A stretch of 64,000 bases of DNA from Chelatococcus caeni (GCF_014196925.1 NZ_JACIEN010000008.1:124001-188000), one strand, 5' to 3'. Positions 9,365-17,260 are shown, numbered from the stretch's first letter. Translations and numbers: made by a program. The notes: a model not told the origin generated them from the letters alone.

Positions 9365-9985
9365 CTAGCTTGTGCTGTTGCCCATCCAAACCGTTCGCGC
9401 TTTTGCTGCCCCCTCGATGGTCAGCTCCCCAAAGCCAAGCCTTCCCCAGAAGCGGATCGCTCGCGTATTCGCGCGATTGACCCCGACATGAATACCTTTG
9501 GCACCTTGCTGCACCGCAATGCTTCGCCATTTATCGAACAGCTTTGAGCCAAACCCACCCCCTTGAATACGGGGCGAAATCTTCAGGTGAAGATGGGCCG
9601 GATACTTGCCAACCACGCCTGCTGGCGTTCGCGTCGGGTGGTGGATCATGGATGCCCGCCGCTCGTCCGGCGTCCACACGTCCCGTGACGCTTCAGGTGG
9701 ATCGGCATAGCGCAGCCGAAGTTGCGGCCACCATTCTCTTTCCAGACGATCTTCCCACTCTTTTGTGTCGATTACTCCAACAGCGAAACCTGCGATACCT
9801 TGGGAGTCCTCGATAACTAGCGCAAGCTGAGGCTCAAGCACTGCGTAAGGCGCGGCGTAGATGTGACCCATCATCTTTGGGTCATCATAGAGATGTGAAG
9901 CATCTCGTCCCTCAAAACCAGTGAGGAGAGATACAGCATACAGCGCTTCAATGTCTGCAGACTTGACTGGGCGGATATTTATCAT
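9365..9985 (-). CDS. GNAT-family N-acetyltransferase
   Basis: 206 residues. The N-terminus INIRPVKSADIEALYAV is a typical GNAT beginning. The central acetyl-CoA-binding region reads HLHLKISPRIQGGGFGSKL, where QGGGFG corresponds to the Q/RxxGxG/A motif A, and NTRAIRFWGRLGF is the following motif B. A middle insertion of about 50 residues (WWPQLRLRYADPPEASRD) is larger than in minimal GNATs. The substrate is unknown. Base composition is lower in G+C than the flanking chromosome, consistent with acquisition behind the tRNA. Confidence 0.85.
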   Translation of the reverse strand: MINIRPVKSADIEALYAVSLLTGFEGRDASHLYDDPKMMGHIYAAPYAVLEPQLALVIEDSQGIAGFAVGVIDTKEWEDRLEREWWPQLRLRYADPPEASRDVWTPDERRASMIHHPTRTPAGVVGKYPAHLHLKISPRIQGGGFGSKLFDKWRSIAVQQGAKGIHVGVNRANTRAIRFWGRLGFGELTIEGAAKARTVWMGNSTS

Positions 9986-10170
9986 CGTGCCTTCCTGGCA
10001 GGCCTTTGCTCAGTTTCGGTATAGCGTTTTCCCGTTGGCTAAAGGCTTCTAACCACAGGCGAATGACTGCTTTCGGACGCCGCCAAGAAATTCCCCCCCG
10101 TCGGATGCGGATGGCAGAGCGCCGCCATGTATTGCCATTCGGCCCGCAAAGCCGCTGGCCGCCTGCCCCG

Positions 10171-10638
10171 CTACTTGTAGAACCCCTCACGAAGCTTGAT
10201 GCCGTGTTCGAGCCAGGCCTTCATGGCGCAGAGCATTCCCGTCCAGCCCTCGCAATTGCCATACGAGGCTGAAAGCCCTTCCGGCGTCTCCAGCCAGCCG
10301 TGTTCGGAAATCCGGACGAGCGTGCGACCGTCGTCGGTCGGCTCGAACGTCATGGTGACGGTCGTCCTGCGAGCGCCGGAGGCATCCGTTGGGACTGCCT
10401 TCTCCACGCCGTCCCATCGAAGGACGATGCGCCTGTCTTTCTCGACTTCCACCACGTGGACGGGAAACGCCCCGGGAAAGTCGTGAAAGTCCCATGTAAC
10501 CACCGCGCCTGCTTCGAGCCGCCCCTTTGCGCCTCCCGTCGTGAAGTATTCGGTGAGGTGATCCGGGTTGACGACCGCTTCGAAGACCTCTGCGACGGGT
10601 TTTGCGATGCGGCCCGTGATCGTGAACTTCGGGTCCAT
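10171..10638 (-). CDS. SRPBCC (AHSA1/START-like) domain protein, ArsR partner
   Basis: 155 residues forming one SRPBCC fold: FTITGRIAKPVAEVFEAVVNP at the N-terminus, TTGGAKGRLEAGAVVTWDF in the first strands, MTFEPTDDGRTLVRISEHGW in the middle, and a C-terminal helix with GWTGMLCAMKAWLEHGI. AHSA1-type proteins bind hydrophobic ligands. They are very often encoded beside an ArsR repressor, as here, with 51 bases between the divergent starts. Its ATG is preceded by a good AAGGGAG site. The ligand is unknown. Probably co-regulated with the ArsR protein through the palindrome at 10672-10691. Confidence 0.9.
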   Translation of the reverse strand: MDPKFTITGRIAKPVAEVFEAVVNPDHLTEYFTTGGAKGRLEAGAVVTWDFHDFPGAFPVHVVEVEKDRRIVLRWDGVEKAVPTDASGARRTTVTMTFEPTDDGRTLVRISEHGWLETPEGLSASYGNCEGWTGMLCAMKAWLEHGIKLREGFYK

Positions 10639-10651
10639 GGCCAGGTCTCCC

Positions 10652-10680
10652 TTGCTGCTTCCAGCAGAAATATGTTATAA
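10652..10680 (+). promoter_or_regulatory. probable sigma-70 promoter of the arsR-type gene
   Basis: TTGCTG (10652-10657) and TTATAA (10675-10680) are separated by 17 bases. The expected transcription start is at or a few bases before the ATG at 10690, so the message would be leaderless or nearly so. In keeping with this, there is no Shine-Dalgarno sequence ahead of the ATG. The -10 element lies inside the perfect inverted repeat. Confidence 0.55.
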
Positions 10681-10691
10681 AAATATAACAT
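10672..10691. promoter_or_regulatory. perfect inverted repeat, probable ArsR operator
   Basis: ATGTTATA-AAAA-TATAACAT: two perfect 8-base arms around 4 bases, in the 51-base gap between the divergent SRPBCC and ArsR genes. It overlaps the predicted -10 box and the first two bases of the arsR start codon. Symmetric A+T-rich sites of this size are typical ArsR operators, so autorepression of both genes is the simplest reading. Confidence 0.75.
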
Positions 10692-11100
10692 GTCAACCGA
10701 CGACGAAGACGACCGACTGTTCAAGGCGCTGGCCCATCGCTCACGCAGGCGCATTCTCGATGCGCTCAAGGCCGGCCCTCGCACGACAGGTATGCTGTGC
10801 GACCTCGTGCCGGAACTCGACCGATGCACGGTGATGCAGCATCTGAAGGTGCTGGAGGACGCGGGCGTCGTGGTGGTCGAGCGGCGCGGGCGCGAGCGTT
10901 GGAACCACCTTGATGCCCTGCCGATCCACGCAATCCATGAGCGCTGGATCGGCCCTTATGCGGCCTATGCCGCGTCCATGCTCAGTCGACTCAAGCGGAC
11001 GAGCGAGCAGGAGGCAAAAGCTCCTCGTACGCTTGAACAAACGGATGCGGCGCAGAGCGAGGGCGACCGCCCAAACGGTTTGGCCAGCCGCCGCCGATGA
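10690..11100 (+). CDS. ArsR-family transcriptional regulator
   Basis: 136 residues. The winged helix covers about 8-90, with FKALAHRSRRRILDALKAG at its start and a recognition helix around LDRCTVMQHLKVLEDAGVV, then the wing VERRGRERW. There is no ELCVCDL-type metal-binding cysteine motif; Cys residues occur only at CDL (about 38) and RCT (about 46). The partner is a SRPBCC protein, so the signal is more likely an organic ligand than a metal. The C-terminal 35 residues are polar and probably disordered. The start overlaps the operator, and no ribosome site precedes it. Confidence 0.92.
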   Translation: MSTDDEDDRLFKALAHRSRRRILDALKAGPRTTGMLCDLVPELDRCTVMQHLKVLEDAGVVVVERRGRERWNHLDALPIHAIHERWIGPYAAYAASMLSRLKRTSEQEAKAPRTLEQTDAAQSEGDRPNGLASRRR

Positions 11101-11134
11101 TCCGCCTCCTCGTCGCAAGCGCGCACCTAATCCG

Positions 11135-11467
11135 CTAAAACGCGACGGCATCGGCGCCGACGAGCATATCGCGCAGCGACGACGGGACCGGGAAGCCGTA
11201 GCCGCGCTCCTTCTCATACGCTCGCAAGCGTCCTTCACGGTGGTAAGCGCTCGTGTATATGTCGGCTCCGATCATTTGCAGCGCCAGAACAAGAGCTTGC
11301 AAGGCGTCGAACCCCACGGCCTTCCGATCCTGCTTGCCTTCAGGCCAATCGATTTCATAGCGACATGACCATGAGGGCCCCGCTGCCACCGGCTTGTGGA
11401 CGGAAATTCCGATGGTCTTCTCGCCCTCTTCGGTGCGCAGAAACAACTCATGCGTGATGATAATCAT
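11135..11467 (-). CDS. conserved hypothetical protein, DUF6968-like
   Basis: 110 residues without signal peptide or membrane helices. Notable stretches are the early VHKPVAAGPSWSCRYEIDWP, the middle DALQALVLALQMIGADIYTS and the C-terminal YGFPVPSSLRDMLVG. This layout resembles small proteins grouped as DUF6968, whose function is unknown; I recognise the pattern but am not certain of the family number. It lies in the lower-GC patch between the ArsR gene and a GNAT and has no obvious partner. Confidence 0.72.
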   Translation of the reverse strand: MIIITHELFLRTEEGEKTIGISVHKPVAAGPSWSCRYEIDWPEGKQDRKAVGFDALQALVLALQMIGADIYTSAYHREGRLRAYEKERGYGFPVPSSLRDMLVGADAVAF

Positions 11468-11865
11468 TGTGTCCTCAGTAATTCAGCGGCGGAATGATTT
11501 TGACTGCCAAGCAATTCCCCTGTCGCGCAGCCCGCACGGCGTCCAAACCGGGAATGTGATCGGATCGGGCCGCAACAGGGCCCATGCTTGCAAGCCATCG
11601 CCCAATCGGCTAGCCCCCTGCGACGTGCAATGCGAACCAGGGAGGCGCGCTCATGTCCAGGACTTCTGCCCCAAGCGCGCTCGCTGGCATCGGTCAGAGC
11701 GACAGGCGTTAGGCCCGGTCGCGCCCGATCCCTTCTGAGCCAGTTCACCAGTCACCGGTTCTGCTCGGCCCCCGCGGGCTTGAGAAGAACGGTGTGCATT
11801 GCCACGTCGGCCGATCCCACTCCGGGCAAAGGGTGGCGATCGCGCGAACAACTCCGGAATTGTTC
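11468..11865. other. intergenic region, no convincing gene
   Basis: 398 bases. A minus-strand frame of 94 codons (11464-11748) is Arg-rich with no recognisable domain. Its start would overlap nothing useful and it lacks a good ribosome site. It may be a decayed gene or part of a dispersed repeat, but the window contains no second copy to test that. The last bases carry the 5' region of the GNAT gene at 11866. Confidence 0.4.
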
Positions 11866-12339
11866 ATGAAAGACATCGAGCAGCGGGCTGCCGAAGTGCG
11901 CGCCGCCGTTACTGTCAGACCACCGAAGCGTGAGGACTATCGCTCGATCTTGTCGTTGCGGCCCCATCCGCACCAGGCGGCGTATATCGCGAGCAACGCG
12001 GAATCGCTTGAGGAAGCAGAAGACAATGGTGCCTGCGTGCCGCTCATCATAACCGCGGCAGGTGAGCCCGTCGGGTTCGCCATGTATGCACGCGATGAGG
12101 ACGACGGGAACTACTGGATCTATCGCCTGATGATCGATGCTCGGTTCCAGGGCAAGGGATATGGGCGGGCTGCCCTGGGGCAAATCGTCGAGCAGCTCTC
12201 GCGGCTGCCCGACTGCCCCTGCGTCGTCCTGGGCGTGCATCCCGAGAACGAGCGGGCGCGCCGGATCTACGAGAGCTTCGGTTTCCGGTGCACCGGCGCT
12301 GTCATCGGGGGCGAGGTCGTCATGGAATACCGGTTCTGA
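11866..12339 (+). CDS. GNAT-family N-acetyltransferase, spermidine acetyltransferase-like
   Basis: 157 residues covering one GNAT fold. VTVRPPKREDYRSIL opens the fold, EPVGFAMYARDEDDGNYWIYRLMI forms strands 2-4, and RFQGKGYGRAAL is the acetyl-CoA-binding motif A (QGKGYG). It continues with HPENERARRIYESFGF (motif B) and ends VVMEYRF. The YWIYRLMID pattern and the NxxAxxxYxxxGF motif are shared with BltD/PaiA-type polyamine acetyltransferases, so a small-amine substrate is possible but unproven. The start at 11866 is chosen because it gives the family's usual length. A 12-bp stem terminator follows. Confidence 0.85.
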   Translation: MKDIEQRAAEVRAAVTVRPPKREDYRSILSLRPHPHQAAYIASNAESLEEAEDNGACVPLIITAAGEPVGFAMYARDEDDGNYWIYRLMIDARFQGKGYGRAALGQIVEQLSRLPDCPCVVLGVHPENERARRIYESFGFRCTGAVIGGEVVMEYRF

Positions 12340-12348
12340 AACTGACCG

Positions 12349-12380
12349 GAGGGGCGGCGCACGCACAGGCGCCGCCCCTC
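12349..12380 (+). terminator. strong hairpin after the GNAT gene
   Basis: A perfect 12-base-pair stem (GAGGGGCGGCGC with GCGCCGCCCCTC) and an 8-base loop begin 9 bases after the GNAT stop codon. There is no clear T-run behind it, so it may stop transcription by another route or protect the 3' end. Confidence 0.6.
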
Positions 12381-12446
12381 GATTGCCAGCCCCCTCCGCC
12401 CGCCCTAACCTGACGTCACACCGGCATTCTCGGGGGAGGCGACGCC

Positions 12447-12752
12447 ATGTACGGACTGCTCGGCCAGATCATCGCCACGCCCGGCGCGCGCGACAGGCTG
12501 GCGGCCATCCTCGTCGAGGGCACGGCCGACATGCCGGGCTGCATCAGCTATGTCGTCGCCTATGACATGGAGGATGCCGACGCCCTGTGGGTGACGGAGG
12601 TGTGGAAGGACAGGGACAGCCACGCCGCTTCGCTCGACCTGCCGGCGGTCAAGGCCGCCATCGCCGAGGCGCGGCCGCTGATCGCGGGTTTCCGCAACCG
12701 CCACGAGACCCTGCCCATCGCCGGCGCGGGCCTGCCGGAGGACGCCGGCTGA
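12447..12752 (+). CDS. antibiotic biosynthesis monooxygenase (ABM) domain protein
   Basis: 101 residues of the dimeric alpha-beta ABM fold: YGLLGQIIATPGARDRLAAIL at the start, then MPGCISYVVAYDMEDADALWVTEVWKD and HAASLDLPAVKAAI. Members act as cofactor-free monooxygenases (YgiN-type quinol monooxygenase, heme-degrading or autoinducer-degrading enzymes), and the substrate cannot be read from sequence. The gene follows the accessory patch and returns to high-GC composition. It converges on the Smr-like gene, 6 bases apart. Confidence 0.85.
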   Translation: MYGLLGQIIATPGARDRLAAILVEGTADMPGCISYVVAYDMEDADALWVTEVWKDRDSHAASLDLPAVKAAIAEARPLIAGFRNRHETLPIAGAGLPEDAG

Positions 12753-12758
12753 CGGCGT

Positions 12759-13097
12759 TCAATCGCCGTTGTCGGGCCGGCCCGAAAGCGCGACGTAGAA
12801 ACCGGCGCCGTCGCGAGCCGGAAGCGGCGTGAGCCGCTCGACCCAGCCCTTGCGCCGCGCCTCGAGCAGAAGGCGGCCGACGGGCTGGAACAGGGTCTCT
12901 CCGCTCGTCGGCGAGGCCGGGTCGATGAGCACGGCGACGGATTTTCCCGCGGCGAAGCGGCTGCGCTCCAGCATCTCCTTGATGGACGCGAGCGCCCGCT
13001 GGCGGGCCACGCCGCGCAGGTCGATCACTGATTCGGCATCGGCGAGGCCGAGATTGCCGCGCAGCTTGGCTGCATAGATGTCGTCGAAGAAGGGCAT
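12759..13097 (-). CDS. small Smr-like domain protein
   Basis: 112 residues. The core IDLRGVARQRALASIKEMLE, then KSVAVLIDP, and the end RDGAGFYVALSGRP follow the Smr (MutS2 C-terminal) pattern. In that pattern, LDLHGxxxxxA leads, a beta strand ends in HGKG and a GGxGaxxV strand closes. The usual His of LDLHG is Arg, and the HGxG loop is replaced by DPASPTSG. If the similarity is real, the nuclease or RNA-binding residues are altered. The alternative is an unrelated conserved hypothetical protein. Confidence 0.6.
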   Translation of the reverse strand: MPFFDDIYAAKLRGNLGLADAESVIDLRGVARQRALASIKEMLERSRFAAGKSVAVLIDPASPTSGETLFQPVGRLLLEARRKGWVERLTPLPARDGAGFYVALSGRPDNGD

Positions 13098-13110
13098 GGG
13101 CGCGACAACT

Positions 13111-13138
13111 CGGGCAAGGCTACGCGGGCAAGGCTACG
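13111..13138. repeat. 14-bp direct tandem repeat, two copies
   Basis: CGGGCAAGGCTACG occurs twice back to back, upstream of the Smr-like gene on the minus strand, with a third degenerate partial copy following. It probably arose by replication slippage; no function is evident. Confidence 0.6.
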
Positions 13139-13313
13139 CGGATAAGGCAACGCTGGCGACAGACGCCGGACGACCTCGGGGTAGCCGGACCGGCACCCTG
13201 CGGGCCGCGCGGATCGCACTGTTGCCGACAGTCTGTCCACGCCCGCGCCGCCGCGTCAACCGCGACGGCGCTTGCTGCTGTCGAAGCGGAAACGAGGGCC
13301 TGTCGGCCCCGCC

Positions 13314-14744
13314 TCAGCGCACGATGACGTTCTTGAACTGCCAGGGATCGTCGTGGTCGACGTCCTCAGGGAAGAGGACGCCCCGGTCCTGGAGCGGCGT
13401 CCAGTCCGTATAGCGGCCGACGACCGGGCCGAGATAGGGCCGCTGCACCTCGAGGCAGCGGCGGAAGTCCATCTCGTCGGCCTCGACCACGCCGCGGTCC
13501 GGGTTCTCGAGCGCCCAGACCATGCCGGCGAGCACGGCCGAGGTCACCTGCAGGCCGGTCGCGTTCTGGTAGGGCGCGAGGCGCCGCGTCTCCTCGACGG
13601 AGAGCTGCGAGCCGTACCAATAGGCGTTGCGCGCATGGCCGTAGAGCAGCACGCCCAGTTCGTCGATGCCGTCGACGATCTCCTCCTCGTCGAGGATGTG
13701 CCACACGTCCTGGATCTTCCACTGGCCGCCCGCCATCTCGTGCAGCGACAGCACGGCGTCGTCGCAGGGGTGATAGGCGTAGTGGCAGGTCGGGCGATAG
13801 ACCACCTTCCCGCCCTCGCGGGCGGTGAAGTAATCGGCGATGGAGATCGCCTCGTTGTGGGTGATGAGCCAGCCGTGCTGGGCCTCGGCCGTGGGCGTCC
13901 ATGAGCGCACGCGCGTGCCCGCGCCGGGGCGCATGAGATAGATGCCGGCGCCGCAGCCGAAATCGTGGCCGCGTCCCTCGGGCGGCAGCGTCTTCTCGTG
14001 CGTGCCCCAGCCGAGCTCGGCCGGCTGCAGGCCCTCGGCGATGAAGCCGTCGACCGACCAGGTGTTGACGAAGGTGCCGCGTTCCTTGGGCTTCTTCGCG
14101 CGCTGGGTGTCGCGCTCGGCGACATGGATGCCCTTGACGCCGGCCTTCATCATCAGCTGCGCCCATTCCTCCCGGCTCGCCGGCTCGGGCTCGTCGAGGC
14201 CGAGGTCGGCGGCGAGGTTGAGGAGCGCCTGCTTGACCAGCCAGGACACCATGCCGGGATTGGCGCCGCAGCAGTTCACGGCCGTGCGGCCCGGGCCGAG
14301 CGCACTCTTCATGTCGAGCACCGACTCGCGCAGGGCGTAGTTGGAGCGCTGCGAGACCGTGAGGCGCGGGTCCGTGTAGAAGCCGGCCCAGGGCTCGGCC
14401 ACGGTGTCGACGTAGAAGGCGTCGCACTCGCGCGCGAGGCGCATCATCTCGGTCGACGACACCTCGACCGACAGGTTGACGAGGAAACCTGGTCCCGGCC
14501 CGGCCGTCAGCAGCGGCTTGAGGAGATGGTCGAAGTTCTCGCGCGTGATCGCCTCGTTGATGAAGCGGATGCCGCGCTCGTCGAGCACGCCGCGGTTCTT
14601 GGCATCGGGATCGATGACCACGAATTTCGAGCGGTCATGGGCGATGTGGCGTTCGATCAACGGCAGGGTGCCCTTGCCGATGGAACCGAAGCCGATCATG
14701 ACGATGGGGCCGTCGAAGCGGGCATGCACGGGCCAGTCGGTCAT
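13314..14744 (-). CDS. hss: homospermidine synthase
   Basis: Hss makes sym-homospermidine from two putrescines (or putrescine and spermidine) using NAD+ as a prosthetic hydride carrier. The 476 residues match the usual bacterial length. Near the N-terminus is the Rossmann loop MIGFGSIGKG; further on come the conserved VNLSVEVSS, DTVAEPW and NCCGANPGMVSW segments. The ATG at 14744 follows a good AGGAGAG site. It is the third gene of a minus-strand set with ornithine decarboxylase (15544-16674) and a GNAT (14855-15421), so putrescine made by the first enzyme feeds this one. Confidence 0.97.
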   Translation of the reverse strand: MTDWPVHARFDGPIVMIGFGSIGKGTLPLIERHIAHDRSKFVVIDPDAKNRGVLDERGIRFINEAITRENFDHLLKPLLTAGPGPGFLVNLSVEVSSTEMMRLARECDAFYVDTVAEPWAGFYTDPRLTVSQRSNYALRESVLDMKSALGPGRTAVNCCGANPGMVSWLVKQALLNLAADLGLDEPEPASREEWAQLMMKAGVKGIHVAERDTQRAKKPKERGTFVNTWSVDGFIAEGLQPAELGWGTHEKTLPPEGRGHDFGCGAGIYLMRPGAGTRVRSWTPTAEAQHGWLITHNEAISIADYFTAREGGKVVYRPTCHYAYHPCDDAVLSLHEMAGGQWKIQDVWHILDEEEIVDGIDELGVLLYGHARNAYWYGSQLSVEETRRLAPYQNATGLQVTSAVLAGMVWALENPDRGVVEADEMDFRRCLEVQRPYLGPVVGRYTDWTPLQDRGVLFPEDVDHDDPWQFKNVIVR

Positions 14745-14854
14745 CTCTTCACTCTCCTGGGCTGGCGGGTGATGTCCCGCGGGCGGGACGGACAAAACGG
14801 CTGCGACCGCACGAATGCGTGTCCGTGCGGCGCAGTCAATCGGAAAAGCAGGAA

Positions 14855-15421
14855 TCAGGCCGCCCGGGCGTATCCCTTGCCGGCTTCGTGCGCCGCGGCG
14901 ACGAGCTGGCCGAGGTCGGGCAGGGCCGCAGGAAGCCCGGTCGGTGAGACGAGGCCGCGCGCCCCGGCCAGCACGCCGGGGGCGAGTTCGAGCCCGAGGA
15001 AGCGCTCGCGCGCGAAGGGGCCGGGCAGCCACAGGCCGCCCGTCTGCGCCGCCGAGAACCCGAAGCGCGCATAATAGGGCGCATCGCCCACGAGCAGGAT
15101 GGCGCCGTGGCCGAGATCGGCCGCATCGGCGATGGCGCGGCGCATCAGCGCGCCGCCGACGCCGGCCGAGCGCATGTCCGCCGCCACCGCGAGCGGGCCG
15201 AGCATGAGCGCCGGCCGTGACGGACCGGCCGTGACGTGCCACAGGCGCAGGGTGCCGACGAGCCGCCCGCCCTCGCGCGCGGCAAAGGCGAGCCCCTCGG
15301 CCGGCAGGCGCCCTTCGCGCAGGCGCTCCGACGTCTTCGTGAAACGCGCCGCCCCGAAGGCCTCGTCGAGCAGCGCCTCGCGTGCCGCGATGTCGCGCGG
15401 CTCTTCTTTCCCGATGATCAT
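14855..15421 (-). CDS. GNAT-family N-acetyltransferase (YhbS-like) in polyamine operon
   Basis: 188 residues of the YhbS-type GNAT class. FAAREGGRLVGTLRLWHV lies in the first strands and LMLGPLAVAADMRSAGVGGALM is motif A (RSAGVGG), then DAPYYARFGF. The C-terminal tail (YARAA) is typical of this subgroup in Rhizobiales. It is sandwiched between the decarboxylase and homospermidine synthase, about 120 and 110 bases from each. An amine substrate or a role in tuning polyamine level is plausible, but no activity can be read from sequence. The ATG at 15421 is preceded by GGAAGG. Confidence 0.88.
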   Translation of the reverse strand: MIIGKEEPRDIAAREALLDEAFGAARFTKTSERLREGRLPAEGLAFAAREGGRLVGTLRLWHVTAGPSRPALMLGPLAVAADMRSAGVGGALMRRAIADAADLGHGAILLVGDAPYYARFGFSAAQTGGLWLPGPFARERFLGLELAPGVLAGARGLVSPTGLPAALPDLGQLVAAAHEAGKGYARAA

Positions 15422-15543
15422 GGCAATGCCTTCCCCGTCCCGCGGGCGGGACGTTCCGTGCAACCTGCGTTGCTTCGTGAGGAAGGGGAGCCGGCCGCCC
15501 GGCTCCCGACGATGGCGGAGCCGGGACCCAGACGGGCCGCGGC

Positions 15544-16674
15544 TCAGATGTGATAGGCCTTCAGCGGCGGGAAGCCGTTGAACGCGACCGCCGAATAGGT
15601 CGTCGTATAGGCGCCCGTGCCCTCGATCAGCACCTTGTCGCCGATCGACAGGCTGACCGGCAACGGATAGGGCACCTTCTCGTAGAGCACGTCGGCGGAA
15701 TCGCACGTCGGCCCGGCGAGCACGCAAGGCTCCACCGCATCGCCGTCGCGCGGCGTGCGGATGGGGTAGCGGATCGCCTCGTCCATCGTCTCGGCGAGGC
15801 CGCCGAACTTGCCGATGTCGAGATAGACCCAGCGCACCTCGTCGCTCGCGCTCTTCTTCGAGATGAGCACGACCTCGGCCTCGATGATGCCGGCATTGCC
15901 GACCATGCCGCGGCCCGGCTCGATGATCGTCTCCGGGATCGCGTTGCCGAAGTGGCGGCACAGCGCCTGGAAGATCGACGAGCCATAGGCCTCGACCGCC
16001 GGCACGTCCCTGAGGTAGCGCGTCGGGAAGCCGCCGCCGAGGTTGACCATCGACAGGCTGATGCCACGCTCCGCGCACTCGCGGAAGATGCCGGCCGCCG
16101 AGGCGAGCGCCTGGTCCCAGGCCTCGGTGTTGCCCTGCTGCGACCCGACGTGGAAGGACACGCCATAGGCCTCGAGGCCGAGGCGGTGGGCGTGCTCCAG
16201 CACGTCGACGGCGAGCGAGGGCTCGCAGCCGAACTTGCGCGACAGCGGCCATTCCGCACCCGCGCCGTCGCACAGGATGCGGCAGAAGACCCTGGCACCG
16301 GGGGCGGCGCGGGCGACCTTCTCCACCTCGTCCGTGCAGTCCACGGCATAGAGGCGCACACCGAGCGCGAAGGCGCGCGCGATGTCGCGCTCCTTCTTGA
16401 TGGTGTTGCCGAAGGAGATGCGGTCCGGCGTCGCGCCGGCGGCCATGGCCATCTCGATCTCGGCGACGGACGCCGTATCGAAGCACGAGCCGAGGCCGGC
16501 GAGCAGCGTCAGCACCTCCGGCGAGGGGTTGGCCTTGACGGCATAGAACACGCGCGTGTCCGGCAGCGCGCGCGCAAAATCGAGGTAGTTGTCGCGCACG
16601 ACGTCGAGGTCCACCACGAGGCAGGGACCATCCTCTCGTCGGTTGCGCAGAAATTCGCGGATGCGCTCGGTCAT
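15544..16674 (-). CDS. odc: ornithine/lysine decarboxylase, fold type III (PLP-dependent)
   Basis: A 376-residue group IV decarboxylase (alanine racemase-fold barrel plus C-terminal beta domain) that makes putrescine, and perhaps cadaverine, in the cytoplasm. The PLP lysine is in VFYAVKANPSP. HVGSQ, VNLGGGFP and EPGRGMVGNAG bind PLP phosphate. The catalytic cysteine of the dimer partner is in GPTCDSADVL. An upstream in-frame ATG at 16695 would add seven residues. It heads the odc-GNAT-hss set and has a long untranslated leader with its own promoter. Ornithine preference is inferred from the family and from hss. Confidence 0.94.
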   Translation of the reverse strand: MTERIREFLRNRREDGPCLVVDLDVVRDNYLDFARALPDTRVFYAVKANPSPEVLTLLAGLGSCFDTASVAEIEMAMAAGATPDRISFGNTIKKERDIARAFALGVRLYAVDCTDEVEKVARAAPGARVFCRILCDGAGAEWPLSRKFGCEPSLAVDVLEHAHRLGLEAYGVSFHVGSQQGNTEAWDQALASAAGIFRECAERGISLSMVNLGGGFPTRYLRDVPAVEAYGSSIFQALCRHFGNAIPETIIEPGRGMVGNAGIIEAEVVLISKKSASDEVRWVYLDIGKFGGLAETMDEAIRYPIRTPRDGDAVEPCVLAGPTCDSADVLYEKVPYPLPVSLSIGDKVLIEGTGAYTTTYSAVAFNGFPPLKAYHI

Positions 16675-17068
16675 CGACCTGCTCCCAAAGCTCAACAGGG
16701 GGCGAAACCGCCCGGCATGACACGGATGCGATAGCCTGCGCCGCCACGCTGTGGAGACGTGACGACGACGAGGGGTTTCACACCCGAACGTGCTGCCTAC
16801 GCTTTGGAAGGAATGCCTTCCGCACGCCTGGCAATGATGGACAAGCCTCTTCGGTAGCCCGAGCCGACCTTTGGAGGGTCGGTAGAGACCAAAAAAGCCC
16901 GTTCCGTCGTTGCTTTAAGCCGCGTCCCCCGCGGAGAGCGGAGTGCGCCGGTTTCGCCTCCGGCTGCCAGTCAAGTGTTCGAAGCGCTGGCGCTTCGGGC
17001 GGCTGTCCGGCCTCTTGTCCGGATGCCCACCGACTGGCACGCGACCACAGGCACGTGCGAAATTGGGC
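16675..17068 (-). promoter_or_regulatory. long 5' leader of the odc operon, candidate structured regulatory RNA (speF-leader-like)
   Basis: About 390 bases of untranslated leader are expected between the promoter at 17075-17103 and the odc ATG. Read on the minus strand it contains compact hairpins, for example CCGACC-N7-GGTCGG (about 16868-16886) and GGAAGG-CATT-CCTTCC (about 16815-16830). A long conserved leader, the speF element, is known upstream of ornithine decarboxylase genes in alphaproteobacteria. Position and length fit, but I cannot confirm the consensus by eye. Together with the 5' region of opgG it fills the 586-base gap 16675-17260. No other gene is seen there. Confidence 0.5.
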
Positions 17069-17074
17069 ATGCGT

Positions 17075-17103
17075 TTAATAGTATCGTTGCCCGCCTCTCT
17101 CAA
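17075..17103 (-). promoter_or_regulatory. probable sigma-70 promoter of the odc operon
   Basis: On the minus strand TTGAGA (17103-17098) and TATTAA (17080-17075) are separated by exactly 17 bases, in a locally A+T-rich stretch. Transcription would begin near 17068, giving a leader of about 390 bases before odc. Confidence 0.6.
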
Positions 17104-17260
17104 GACCCGAAGCGTGCAAAAATGTCGAAAAATTTCGTGCCCTCAGCGCAGCCCCGCCTTGATGCTGCCGCATGGGCGGATTGATGGGATCTTAAAGGTC
17201 GGAATGGCATCGTTCCGGCGTCGTTGTTCCCACGGGACGAGGACCAGAAAAGCGCAGCAG

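Noticed and set aside
10684..10700. Shine-Dalgarno site for the arsR gene
   Set aside because: Only A+T-rich operator sequence precedes the ATG. A leaderless transcript explains the start better.
11464..11748. Minus-strand 94-codon Arg-rich frame in the gap before the GNAT gene
   Set aside because: No domain, signal or membrane segment and no good start. It could be a dispersed repeat or a decayed gene, but the window offers no second copy.
16915..17103. Short frame in the odc leader as possible regulatory leader peptide
   Set aside because: Its ATG would lie upstream of the predicted transcription start (about 17068), and the sequence is Arg-rich without ornithine-type arrest features I can recognise.
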